Origin: Phoenix dactylifera
Taxonomy: Eukaryota > Streptophyta > Magnoliopsida > Arecales > Arecaceae
Assembly: GCF_009389715.1 (NCBI RefSeq)
Contig: NC_052392.1
Coordinates: forward strand, 40,343,668-40,407,667
Direction: 5' to 3'
Length of the DNA stretch: 64,000 nucleotides
A program made the position numbers and the translations under genes. Below, piece after piece: positions 1 to 12,000 of this stretch. The notes beneath the pieces were generated by a model. That model was not told the DNA's origin. It ran no database searches and was given only the letters and a program-made list of their open reading frames with translations. Position 1 is the first letter of the stretch; each line of letters opens with the position of its first letter.

Positions 1-275
1 AAAAAAAGGCACGAAGAAGGAAGAAATTAAGCAGGCTTCCACCTTAAAAACATTTTGTAGCTTTACACGTCTCTGTAGCCCCCATCGAGTTTGATGGGTC
101 TCTCTGCGACGAAGTTTTCGACCATGGCTCACACGTATTATGGCAAACGAAACAACCAGAAAAGAAAAGCTCAAGAAAGATATCTCATTTCTATATGGCT
201 GTACATCATCTTAAACCAACCTACTATTCCCTCCTGTGTTCCTCCAAGACAAAAATGGAGTCGGTGGGCGCGACG

Positions 276-1875
276 CTAGCATTTATCAGCTCTGGCGATT
301 TTCATTCTCTTGACAGTGGTCAAGAACATCCTGCTCAAACCAAATGTAAGGGACTTAGGAGAGAGGAGGAAGAAAAGCAAGCAATGGCAAATAGAAGGAT
401 GGAGGGAAGAATAAAGTTGGCAGGAATCATACTCCCATGGGACATCCCCCACCATCATCCAGTCTCCTTCCTTGTCTTCATAGGTCAGCACATGATCCTT
501 GTTATTGGTAGGCACTCGGGCAATATCAGGGCCTGATCAAGAGATAACGAAGATGGTAATTCTACGGCTAATTAAATACCATATGTGCGGATGTACAAAT
601 GCAGTGAACAATTTGATGCTGCAAATATTAATATATACAAGCTGCCCGTGTGGGTGCTTACACATAATGGAGGTCCTAAACATGCGACGAAGTGTCGTTA
701 TTAGGCCATCATAGCCATCAAGTGCTAATAGATCCAATTTCCTGCCAATTGGAATCCCCTCCATGTAAACCTTGACGAAGAATGTCGCTGATTGCCTCTG
801 AATCTGACGTCCTTTTTCTGTCAGTGTGCTCCTAAGAAGCGGTTTGATCGGTGGCCAATCAGATAGTTGGCCCCTGATGACCAACAAATAGAGAAGGAAA
901 AAGAAAAAAGAAGAGAAAATTGAATAAGCTAATCTATAGATATAGATAATTATTAATCTGGAGTCGATGGAACACGAATTAAGGACTTGATCAGTCAAGT
1001 ATCCAAGGTGGAAACAAATTAACTATTGGAAGAGTTGAAAGAAGGCACGTAAATGAGGAAAATAATTACAAAAGGTGACTCTAGATTAAAAAGAAAGCAA
1101 GGCAAGGAATGAAAAGAAAGAAAAGAAACCGACTGGGGAGATGTTCTGGGTTGGAACCAGGAAGATAGCATTCCCAATTTCTTTTTCGAAAAATCAATGA
1201 AGTAATTAAACAAGGACATAATGCTATAGTTTACAGTTCGACTAGAAGGGGGGGGAAAGAAAAGGAAAATATTAGCTTAAGAATCCAAACCTGTCAAAAA
1301 AACACAAAAGACTACTGCCAATAAGAAAGAAAGGAAAACCAGAAATCAAGTACGGAAACGGAAAACAAGATTGATTAAGTTGGATGACGTAACTTTTCTC
1401 TCAAAAAAGAAAAGATGAATGAAGTCTATGATTTGGAAAGGAAAGCTCGATATATAGAGAAATACATGATCCCATTTCTGAATTTCCAGGCAATAGAGAA
1501 AGGGGATATAAAGATTAAATGAAATTCGTAAGGCTTCGAGTTCTAATGAAACGGAAAAGAAGGAAGAGAGCACATGGATATTTTTTTTAAAGCGTGTAAG
1601 CTAATAAATTAAAAAAAAAAAAAAAGAAGGAAGAGGGAGACAAGAAGAAAAGGAAAAGTAAATGAAAAGAAACAATTGGCGTAGTTTTCTTTAGGAGTGC
1701 TGTACCTTGCACTGGATGAACTATCCTGCGGAGAGGAGGTTGACAGGCTAAGTCCCAGCCTTAGATCTGTGCTCAAGTCTCTCCTTGGCTGAGAGAGAGA
1801 AGATGCAGTGGAGAGAGCAGGGTGGCTGCTGCTGTCAATGGATGAAGAAGGCGAACTCTCCTTTCCTCGTCCCAT
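276..1875 (-). CDS. Non-canonical Aux/IAA transcriptional repressor (IAA20/IAA30-like)
   Basis: Four exons: 1706-1875, 662-873, 433-514 and 276-330 (519 nt, 172 aa), all with GT..AG borders and matching phases. Aux/IAA proteins are nuclear repressors that bind ARF factors and TOPLESS. The N-terminus begins MGRG, as in Arabidopsis IAA20/IAA30. Domain I is the EAR motif LRLGLSL (residues 38-44). Where domain II should lie there is only SDWPPIK (61-67) in place of the degron core GWPPV/I, so the glycine needed by TIR1/AFB is an aspartate. Domain III (about 86-122) keeps [17 protein letters not shown] with the PB1 lysine K91. Domain IV has [17 protein letters not shown] (139-155) with its acidic OPCA residues, then VKRMKI near the end. 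The length suits this short subclass. The start is the ATG of MGRG; frame and splice phases leave little doubt. The class is known from family comparison; slow turnover is inferred. Confidence 0.93.
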
Positions 1876-2080
1876 TGTAACCACACACCCACACAGAAAG
1901 AGAGAGAGAATGATGCCACCCTCTTTTGTCTGTTGTAGAAGATAGGAGCGAGAAAGATAGGAGAACAACTTAGATGGATGGAGATAGACAGCAGAAGAAT
2001 GTGGAATAAGGGCTTCCTTGCAACAGACTACTAGGAGGTATATGAGTTCTGGCTGTCCATCGAATAGGCTGCACTTTGCA

Positions 2081-2086
2081 CACGTG
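2081..2086. promoter_or_regulatory. G-box CACGTG upstream of the Aux/IAA gene
   Basis: A perfect palindromic CACGTG, followed by GC on the plus strand (CACGTGGC), lies 206 bp upstream of the Aux/IAA start codon. G-boxes bind bHLH factors of the PIF class and bZIP factors. The site is real; its use in this gene is inference from motif and position only. Confidence 0.4.
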
Positions 2087-2401
2087 GCAGAATGGAAGGG
2101 ATAGGCCTGGAACAAGCTTGGCCAATGGGGTGTTGGGGTGACAGCTTGTTAGGCTTTTGGTTGGTTGGTTGGCCCATTGGCCCTCCCCACAATTTTCCCC
2201 TACTTTATGTATTCTATTGCTTGGAGAGACCATGAATGCCCACACTTCACACTATCATGCTGAGCAGTCTATGGACACTTGAATAAACTATAGGTGATAC
2301 ATTCTACTTCTTAATGAAAGCCTTCCATATCTATGAGCATGTTGGGTGGTTATGGCGTGTATTAAGATTATAGATCATAGAGGGAATGTGTCCACACTAC
2401 A

Positions 2402-2407
<6 letters not shown>

Positions 2408-2479
<72 letters not shown>
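2408..2479. repeat. (AT)n microsatellite
   Basis: An uninterrupted AT dinucleotide run of about 72 bp. It directly abuts the 3' tail of a minus-strand LINE fragment starting at 2481, so the microsatellite may have grown from that element's A-rich end or target site. Confidence 0.97.
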
Positions 2480-2480
<1 letters not shown>

Positions 2481-2481
<1 letters not shown>

Positions 2482-2540
2482 ATGAAGAGGGAGGCAAAGC
2501 CACCTGGCTTTTACTGATGTAAGAAAGTTTACAGGGTTAA
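2481..2540 (-). mobile_element. LINE 3'-tail fragment (copy 1)
   Basis: Holds the shared motif GAGGGAGGCAAAGCCACC followed by a pyrimidine-rich stretch and AAGTTTACA. The same order occurs at 5337 and 25840, and on the other strand at 23149 and 24133. Only the extreme 3' end of the element is present. Confidence 0.6.
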
Positions 2541-5336
2541 TTTATAGGTAGATTGGATTATAAGAGGGGAATAGAATTAATAAAGGCAGTTGGTTGTAAA
2601 ATAAACAGGCAAACATAATATTCCACCAATAATCCCGCGGAACAAATTTAGATTATCCTTCAAACATCAACATCAAGACCTAACATCAGAGTTCTTCGAT
2701 GCCGAGAAAATTGGCATCTATCTAAGTATCGAAATAGATAGTCCTCCATTATCACACAATGCCTTTTACTGCTTCAAAATGAGATCTAGCAATGGAATGA
2801 GGTGTCAAGAATGCAAAGTTGCTGCTTAATTTGAGGATGTGCCTGCAATGTCAAATCTTGCGAGGGTTACTTTTGCAAAATATTTGTGTGTGTGTGTGTG
2901 TGTGTGTCTCGATATAAATACAATGAATCAAGTCATGCTCCCTTGGCATATTCATGGTTACCAATCTCGGGAAGAGGAAAAGAAGTGTAGGACTTAAACT
3001 ATTTTATTTTTGGTCGCACTCATTAATTTACTTGGATGCTAACTTACATACAATACTTCCAACAGCGGAAAAGAATTGATTATTTAGAAATCTCTCTTAG
3101 CAAGATGTTAACCAAATTCATCTGTACTCTTTGATTACTAATTTTTATCATCTAGTCCTTTTTTACTCAATTACGTGCGATATTGTAGTTTTCGTGGCAT
3201 GGCTAATTGACAACTAAGTCTAGCTTAGCTTCCCAAAGGACGGGTTAAATTGTTGTCTAGAGATTGTAGAGACCATGGTTAAGCGATGCAACCATCTGTG
3301 ATTGAGCTAGCCATCTGTGCAATAATTCTCCAGCACGCAAGGTGCATTTGCTCAAAAATAGAACGCAGGGCCAATATCTGAAAGAGAAATTGAAATGGAC
3401 TCGATCGACTACGGACATGACAATTGGCACCACTTGGCAAGTTCTAGATGACTGCTGTGGCCAGCAAGAGTTGGCTGCTTCAAGAACTCACTGGCTTTTT
3501 TCAGCAAATCCTTGCTTTAGCACTACGCAGATGGTTACAGGACCTGCGTCGGCCATGACACTTCAACCACTGCTCCTTCATTGAATCTATGCCTCGCATT
3601 GGACACACAGTTTGATCAGTCAAAGCCACATGTTTTCCCATATTTGAGACTAGCTCAAAAGACCCAACATTCGGAACAAGATTGTCATGCAAGAGAAGAG
3701 TAGGAAAAAAGTATATTTCCATCTAGTGGGCAGACAAGCCACCATCTGCTTTCTTGTTTGCTTTCTCCCTTTTTCTTTGACACCGCATGCAAGAAGAAAA
3801 GGGGGGCCCTTCTGAGTGTTTGCACTTTTCTTAACACAAGAAGACCTATACTGCATCCATACTTATTACAGAATGTATATCAGCATTTGAACAGCTCCTA
3901 GCCAACCTGATGAACTCCTAGAATTGCCTACCGATGACACTTGTTTATTACGATATTTCTCGCGCAAGAAATGCATTAACCGATTTACATAAACAAGCAA
4001 GTAGCCCTATAAACATGGTGGTCGAGCATAGAAAGTGACGAGTTGCTTGATTTATTTACATGCTAACAAGATCCTCTGCTTGTATCGGTGTTATTCCGAA
4101 TTGTAGGTTTCTTCCGATATCAATAAAATAATATAGTAAGAATGGAGCTAGATACAGTTGATCACAATGTTAAATTAGGTGGCTAAATCAACATGGATTC
4201 CTGTGAGCTGATTATATCAATATAAAGTAGTGGTAGGAAGGAGGGAAAAAAAGGAAAAAAAAAAAAGCTTAAGGGAGAAGCTGTTGAGGAACAAAGGTGC
4301 ATTCTTTATGGCAACGGTGAACTTTAGAAACAAAGCAGCACTGTTATATATTATCTTGTTGACAGGGGAAAGAGACAAGGTGTGCTTGGGGTTTGAAGTT
4401 TGGAATAAAAAAGCTGGGAGTCTTAGAGGCTTTCATTTGGTAAAAGGCTAGATTGTTTAAAGAAGCCCACGATCCTCGCAAAAGAAAGACAAGGGAGCTA
4501 CTTCAAGGAGACATGCAATCAACTATATCCCTAGACACTAGAAGAAGGGAAAAAAAAAAAGAAAACAAGAAAAAAGCCAACCGACACTTAGACCAACCAA
4601 CAACCTTCCTTTCTTTTTCTTTCCTTCTCCCTCTCTCTCTTTGTTACAGTAGCAGTATTCCCATTGTCACAGGGGGCATGACTTAACTCAAAATTTAACT
4701 TTAATTGGTGCTGGTTAATTAGATTAAAGTTTTATTCTATTTTCCCCTGACGAGTCCTAATGAGTGGAAGTTAGTCCTTTGTGGAGAGAAAGGGATGAAA
4801 TTAGACCTGCAACATTTTCCATTCGGGGATCCCCAAACTACTTTTGAGTCCAAAGTTCGCGTGGGAGTCAAGAGGGCATAAAAATTGTCAACAAGGACTA
4901 GATGCAATTCCAAGAATTTTTCTTTGATCTACTCGAGGGAACACCTGGCCTATCTTGCTCCTAAAGAAATGGCAAATTGAAGGATGGTGCAGTAACAAGG
5001 GAAAAAAAGAGGGGGGTGGTTGTTCCCCCGTATGTTGCTTCCATTGGGGCCTCTTTCTCTTGGTCCAACGTCCCCATTGGTGCAATGCATGCACTTTGTG
5101 TACGCCTCAAGCATGTATTCCGTGGACATTTCACACTCCTCGGATCTCTACAAGCTTTTGATTTTCTAGCTCCCATAATGTCGACATCAATCAATCAAAG
5201 CCACTCGATCGATCAATCAGAACATGATGGACAGACTAGCCAAGAAAAGATGACAACTAAGGTTGTCAGATGGCCTTCTAGGAAATCATTAGTAGGTAGA
5301 ATTAACTTTCCCAGAGAAATTATTTTTTATTTTTTA

Positions 5337-5555
5337 TTTTTTTGGTGGAGAGGGAGGCAAAGCCGCCCAGCCTTTATTAAAAAAAAAAAGTTTACAAAAA
5401 TTATTTACAAAAGATTTGCAAAAAAGAAAAATACAAAAGAGCAATAAATTTTTTTTGCAAAAGATAGTGGTCTGTAAGTAGACCTATTAAACTATTCAAC
5501 AAGCTGAACAATTTTTTTTTTTAAGTAATTTGAAGGATTTCGATATCTTCGGTGT
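5337..5555 (-). mobile_element. LINE 3'-tail fragment (copy 2)
   Basis: Starts with a T run (the element's poly-A read on the other strand), then the GAGGGAGGCAAAGCCGCC motif, TTTATTA, AAGTTTAC, AAAAGATTTGC and later ATTAAACTATTCAACAAGC. The copy at 25840-26032 has the same blocks in the same order over about 200 bp, so they belong to one family. It is 5'-truncated and non-coding. Confidence 0.75.
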
Positions 5556-6329
5556 GCAATTATATAAGCTCTGTATTCTAATATGAGTCAGCCTTCTTCT
5601 AAAAAAATAGGCCTTTCTCGAAGAAAATTATCTCCACCAATATATGCATTTCACCCTTGGAGACCTTTCTGAAGATTGTGAGCACAATGTATGCGAACCC
5701 CATAAGGGACATTTGGGAGGGGGAGGGGATGTCGGATGAATGAGGTTGGTATGAGGAATGGCCTCGTATGATGTGCATGGGGGTCCTAGTCCCCATGGGC
5801 CACTTTCCCTACATCTCATCACATTGCCTCCATAATCCCATACATTGGGTTCTTTATTTTATCTTTACAGCCCTTGGCAAGCCCAATAGGAAGGGGCAAG
5901 GACAAGCAAGCAGCCCCCCTCTGCACTCAACCCCACTTTTCTTCCCTTCCAAGCTGTTAATTTTCGTCATAATAATGATGTCTAACCTCCCCTCCCCCAG
6001 TCCTTTTCTCCCCCACACCCTTAAAGCTCTGATTTCAACAGTCGAGACCAGAGGATTGCTTTGGAGTTCCCCATGTGGGCAAATTTCCCCATGGTGGGGC
6101 CTCTCTTGGAGGAGCCTTGGGGCGAGGGGCAGGCTCCCACTTCCTGGAATCCGCTTTGGCCGACTCTGTAGGCATATCCCCTTGAGAATGTCTCGAAGAT
6201 GTTTTTCCTGCACTGGATTTCTAGAAAAAGTGCATCCAGTTTGATTAAAATAATAATGACAGTGGAGCTGTGGTTCTCCCACAAGCCCCATCTTCACACG
6301 CAAGACCCCCTCCATCGAAGGACCCACTT

Positions 6330-6643
6330 GGTGATATCAATGCGACCTTGCTATCCGAGAAAATGTAACCATAGAGGTTGGGATGGATGGCGACTACCAC
6401 TCACTGCTTAGAGATATTCAGACTATGCTCTATAATGAGATGGTCTTTCATACAAAATATATATACCGAGAGGTCAACGGGACAATAGATTGGGTGGCCG
6501 CATACGTGGCCAACCACTCCGATGACATTCTTTAAATTAGAAAGAGGGAGTTGCCTGATATGTTCTGAGATCTGTTATTTTTTGACTTTTTTGGCTGTAT
6601 TTGTGTTTGTTCTGTATGATACATCTATTTCAGTAAAAAAAAA
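6330..6643 (+). mobile_element. LINE remnant: end of RNase H domain and 3' tail
   Basis: In one forward frame the sequence reads YREVNGTIDWVAAYVANHSD, the end of a plant-LINE RNase H domain, where the ADWVA-type segment carries the last catalytic aspartate. It then runs to an A tract at 6635-6643. The matching part of the remnant at 52894-53088 reads FREANGVTDWVAAYVASHSD, so both are the same family. Internal stops show it is dead; the 5' part is missing. Confidence 0.75.
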
Positions 6644-9043
6644 GTAATTATTGAGGTGGGTTAGGGTGGGAAGGCTGGTCGCGGTAATACATCATCCTTC
6701 CTTCCTTCACAATTCTTGGTCCTAACTGTGCCAAATCGCACTCAATTTCAATCCTAACAATGTGATCTAAGATTATGTCGGACCGTACATAGCACGAGCT
6801 AATCTATGGTTGTCTCAACTTGAATTATTGGACCAACTTACTGAGTAACTTAAACTACAGCCACGGCAGCCCGAGTCCACCCAAGGAAAAAGATATCGAG
6901 TGAGAGGATGGATGGACTCATGGTTGCTAGTTAAACTTCATGTGCATATATAGCCTGCGGAAGTTCAAATTTTATTTAGTTTCATGATAATAAACGTTTA
7001 GAAGTTCTGCCAATTGTTCTAGATCTTCTTCTAGACATAATAATATCAAACTCTGGAGAAGTTCTGCGTTACATATGCGGAGCAGTAGTCCCCCAGAAAC
7101 TGCTGCATATATATGATGGTAATATTCGACTGAGAGTTGAGAAGTCAATGTGAAGGCAAAACTGTAGATAAAAAACCTTAATTTTGTTATTGTGGCATCA
7201 ATTTGATACTTATATAGGTTGAAGCACTGATGTAGAGTTGCTCAGGATGCTTTTTAAGAGCGTTAGCTTGGAATAATATCTGAGCTGACAAAGATGACTT
7301 TATATAAAACCTGTTTTATGTTTTTCGGCGAAATTGATGACTCTGACTGGACAAACTCAAGCATTATGCAAGATTAAATATTTTTAAACAACAAAGACCA
7401 TTTTCTTCAGAAAAGAAAAGAAGACATTATTTTAGATAACAACAAAAAATTGTTCGAGAAAAAAAATAATCATCATGAGATTCAAAATCTTAAGTTGAGA
7501 TACATTATCTTCACGTATATAATTTTTATTTTGTTTGCCAGTTTCTCTTAGTGTGCATTACATGTGCAAACTAGGGCTTGTACTAATAATTGTGTTACTC
7601 TACTTGTCTGGTTCTAAATTTTGGATGGTGCATCTTTAAAAATATGGTTATACCCTATAAATATATATATGTATATATGTATATAAAGATTATTTGATCT
7701 TGATCTAACAGCTTGTACTGTGTGGAGACTGGGGCTTAGATGCTGCCTTAGTTCTCTCTTGGTGCCCCCGAATCCCTCAACTCTCGCATTATGTCCTCCC
7801 ACCCACCATTCTTCTCTTTAAACGTCAAACGGTTGACCCTTAGATTGCTCTTCCGTAGCTCGATCCTTGAGGCACCTTCAAGATGAAGCTTGCAACTAGC
7901 TCTTCTACCCCTCCTCTTCTTGTTTCCTGACTTTCATGAGCTCAACCGGGCTAAATAGAATTTCAAGCCAAGCTTGAGCTAACTCATGTTCGGCCTATTT
8001 GGGCCCCTACGGGTCAGCATAAAGTAGTGAGGATCACAGCCTAGTGTACGAGAAATGTAAGCACTTACCCCAAGTGAGGTTACAACTTTCTCATACTTCC
8101 AACTATCAGTGGATAGATGGGTCTCAATTGAGGAGAGAGAGGATGAAAAATTTCAGCAACTTTCTCCTAACTGAATCCATGCCTCCATCTTACAAATTTT
8201 TGAAGCAGAAGCGATGATTGGTCTAATAAATTGAATAGATCAAAACCTTGAACTTGATGACTCCTCTCCTTAGCTCACTCTATGATGCACAACATGTGCT
8301 CCTTTAGAGACTTCTTAAAAGTATACTACTTTTATCTTCAACAATCTTCTTCATTAGTCCTTTTTTTCTTGGCCTACGATCCAAATCCAAAACCCACTTC
8401 TTACCAACAGTTCATACCTTATCTGATAATGAACATGGCGCATATCATTGCTTAATATATTAGCTGAATTAATTTCAATTGTGCGCCTCAGATAAATTTC
8501 TCCGATGTATTAGAACAAACTTCTAAGATGGATTATCTGTTTTCATCCACTATTTTTGATATTTTAAAAAAAGGAATCCGTTCAAATATGCCGCATTTCA
8601 CAAAGAGTATCCTCTCTTTCTGGTAGGTAAATATTCAGGCATTATTTATGCCTAACAAGAACTTTGATGATGACAAGGAAAGATAAAGAAGAGCTACAAA
8701 GATTATCAAGGGAATACACGGTGATATTGATCTTTCATGCACATACGATGTTGAAATTAAGACAAGAATTACCAAATACAAATAAACCCTCAAGGAGGAA
8801 GTTGTATGGAATCTCCACTTATAATTTTGCAATGCAAGTCAAACTAGAAAGTATTCTCTCTCGAAAAAACGAGAAGAAAGTAAAACTAGAAAGAATACAA
8901 AACAGCAATCCCCAGTCTCATAAACTGACCACAGAAATCTTATAACAAAAATGAAAGGAAAACTAAAAAATAAAAGAGAATGTTTCCTCAAGAGCTGCCG
9001 CACCTGACTTCGAAATGTTGACTCTGTAGTTTGCGTTGCTTGG

Positions 9044-12000
9044 TCACTTGTATGCATGCTTGGCTAAAAACTCCGATACTTCAGAGGCACTCTCATATGC
9101 ACCCTCTACACATCGGCCCAAGGCAACACCTGCTACATAGTTGCCTCCAAGAAAAAATCCTTCATAACCATCTTTGCGGAGGGCACCCTTTGCAGCTTCA
9201 AGATGGTCGAGATGACCAACCAAGAACTGAGGTATGGCTTGCGGCCAAACTCTCACACTGAGAACCAGGGGTTCCTCGGCACTTGGATTTATCAGAATTT
9301 TTCTAAGATCACGGTCAACAGCTTCCACCAGTTCACTCTCAGTCTTCAAGCATGAAATATGAAAATTAGCAAGGATGTCAACTTGCAAGTTTTTTTTTTT
9401 ATTTGGGTGTGTGCGCGCGTGCACAAAATTAACAAACACAAATATAAGAAGAAAGAAGGCAAATCCTGAAAAAGGATGGAACAGCCAGTCATAATTCACC
9501 AGTTAGATACAGAATCACTTGCTCTCCTAAAAAACAGTAAATAATGCGAGAAGTAGTTTTTTATTGACAATATAGAACCTTAGAGGCAGAAGTAACAAGC
9601 AATATCCAACAGCATATAGATGTGTGAAAATAGCATACGAAGGGAACAAGTGGAACATCACCAAATGAGGTGTATGTTGAAGTTGTCAGTGCAAGAAATT
9701 TGTGCACCTTGTGCACGCATGCAAAAATAGCGTACGAAAATGTGCAGTCAGACATCTTAGACTAGTATAGCCATATCCACTACAAACATTTCTATCCATG
9801 GAAAAACCATTAAAGGATATCTGTGCTTAAGAGTGTCATCAACCTAGTAACTTATATATTCTAAAAATCAGATTTTGCATCTGCAATGATCTATGCAGTT
9901 AAGGACATCTTTATACAAATTGAAAATGACACAGGTAGATGGATCGATTACCTTGGAAAGAATTCCAGTATTAGTAGCACCTCCAATGTAGTTCAGAAGC
10001 AATACTCTTCCAGGGGGAGCTCGATTAGGAAAGAGTGATGAGCTATATATTGTTCCTGTATGGCAACACAAGGCACAATATCATATCTTAGAGGTCTCAA
10101 AGCAATGACAGTGCATTTAAGTACAAGAAAAAGGAAAAAAGAACAAGTGGTATCCTGTTCTAGTCTTGATTAAAGAAAAATGCAGAAATAAAACACAATG
10201 AGCTTGCCAGTTTAAACCTAAGTCCTCATGCAGATTGTGTACCAGGTATGCTCCAGATATATGAAATGATGAAAGCAAAGATAGACAAGAGAAGAAATAA
10301 TTTTGTCATCTAATCCAAGTACATATTCCAGTTGAACTATTTAAAGAACATGATTAACTCTTGCACAGTCAGTCTGCAACTTTAAGCAGCTATTAGTTAT
10401 ACATCTGTAATTCTCAAATCATGTTGCCTAAAAATCTGGAACACCCTAGTCTAACATTTGGGAAATTCATGTGCCCAACAATACATAGTTCTTGACCAAC
10501 AGCATTTAGAATATAGAGTGATGCCTAGGAGATCACAAGCGTTATGAACATCAATAGAATCTCCACTAGCATCATATAAATCATGGTTTTAAGTTTCAGC
10601 AGAAAGTCCAAAAGTCAGAGGTCAAACAATTTGGTCTTCCTTGGAAGCAAGCCAAAACTATAGTCGTTTTTTCGCAAAACATATTTTGACAAATTGATGA
10701 TTGGAAGCATTTAGATGTTTGGTTGTAAGAGATTCATGAGAAAGGTATTTATACAAGGTTTTTAAGATTTTTGTTTTGAGTGCTTCTGGAAGATTTTATT
10801 TGAAAAGGAAATAGGTGGGGTTTGTGGATTACATTGGGCACCTGAATACTGAATTTACAAAAAATTTAAGCCCACATTTGTGATATTAACTCAATTATCC
10901 ACTATAGGGTGCCAAGTTTCAAAACCCAAGAGAGTTTTAACCACATTTCTCAATCCATCTCTACATATTTAGCACATCAATTGTCTTCATGTACAAATTC
11001 TGGGAATCGATCATGAAGTTTTTTGTGAAATTTTTTCTTATTTTAATAAAAAATGAGTTTATTGAATATATTTCTTGCTTCTCGTAAACATAAAAATCTA
11101 AAGTTTAGACCTCAAAGGCTTGTGCTATCTTATTGACATTTATTTTGTCATACATATGATTCAAACAAACAATTGAATGATATGCACCAAAACATGACAT
11201 GGTAAATGCATTCGAATATTTTCATTCTTTATTATTCATATTTGATTAATAATTTCAGCCTAAAACAATTAATACTATACAATTTAAAGATTGGGAGAAA
11301 AAATTTCTTTAACATGATGTTTAAAAAATTTCTGGTTTTATTTCTTTAATTTTTGGATTTTTTAAGAATTTAGTTATTTTAACCAAAACTTCAAAACCTG
11401 AATTGGAACCATTGAAGCTGTTAAAATCAAAACAAAATCGACTTCCCAGAAACCAAAACCAATGTCAAGCAGTTAGTCCTTTCCATAAATATCTGATGCA
11501 CTGCAATACTAGCAGCATACGAGAGGAAAATAAGACTGATACAAGTGCAGAAAAGCCAAACTAAACAATGCAAGCTGTGAAATTTTTACTTATTTTAATG
11601 AAAAATATGAGTTTATTGAATACATTTCTTGCTTCTCGTAAACATAAAAAATCTAAAGTTTAGACCACCAAGGCTTGTGCTCTATTATTAACATTTATTT
11701 TGACATGTGTATGATTACAAACAAACAATTGAATGATACGCACCAATGTCAAGCAGTTAACCCTTTCCATAAATATCTGATATACTGCACTACTAGCAGG
11801 ATACAAGAGGAAAATAAGACTGATACAAGTGCAGAAAGGCCAAACTAAACAATGCAAGGGCCACAGCTATAAGCAGTTTCTAGAGATGGTATAGTCCTAG
11901 TGATAAATTTCTGAAATGGAAAAATACAATGTAAAAGTTTTTTAGCAAGTATATAGTTCATCTGAAAGACAAACTTGAAGATGAATTTGAGTTCTATATT

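Larger units (their letters stand above)
2287..9043. other. Intergenic region between Aux/IAA and PPO1
   Basis: I see no supportable gene here. The DNA is AT-rich, with simple repeats (AT at 2408-2479, TG at 2885-2907), two minus-strand LINE 3' tails (2481-2540 and 5337-5555) and one plus-strand LINE remnant (6330-6643). Open frames in this region are short, overlap on both strands and show no recognisable domain. The GC-rich part at 5690-6330 has overlapping frames on both strands and is probably repeat-derived. Confidence 0.6.

Noticed and set aside
5854-6327. Overlapping frames of about 157 codons on both strands
   Set aside because: Neither shows a domain; the stretch lies next to a LINE remnant and is probably decayed repeat DNA.
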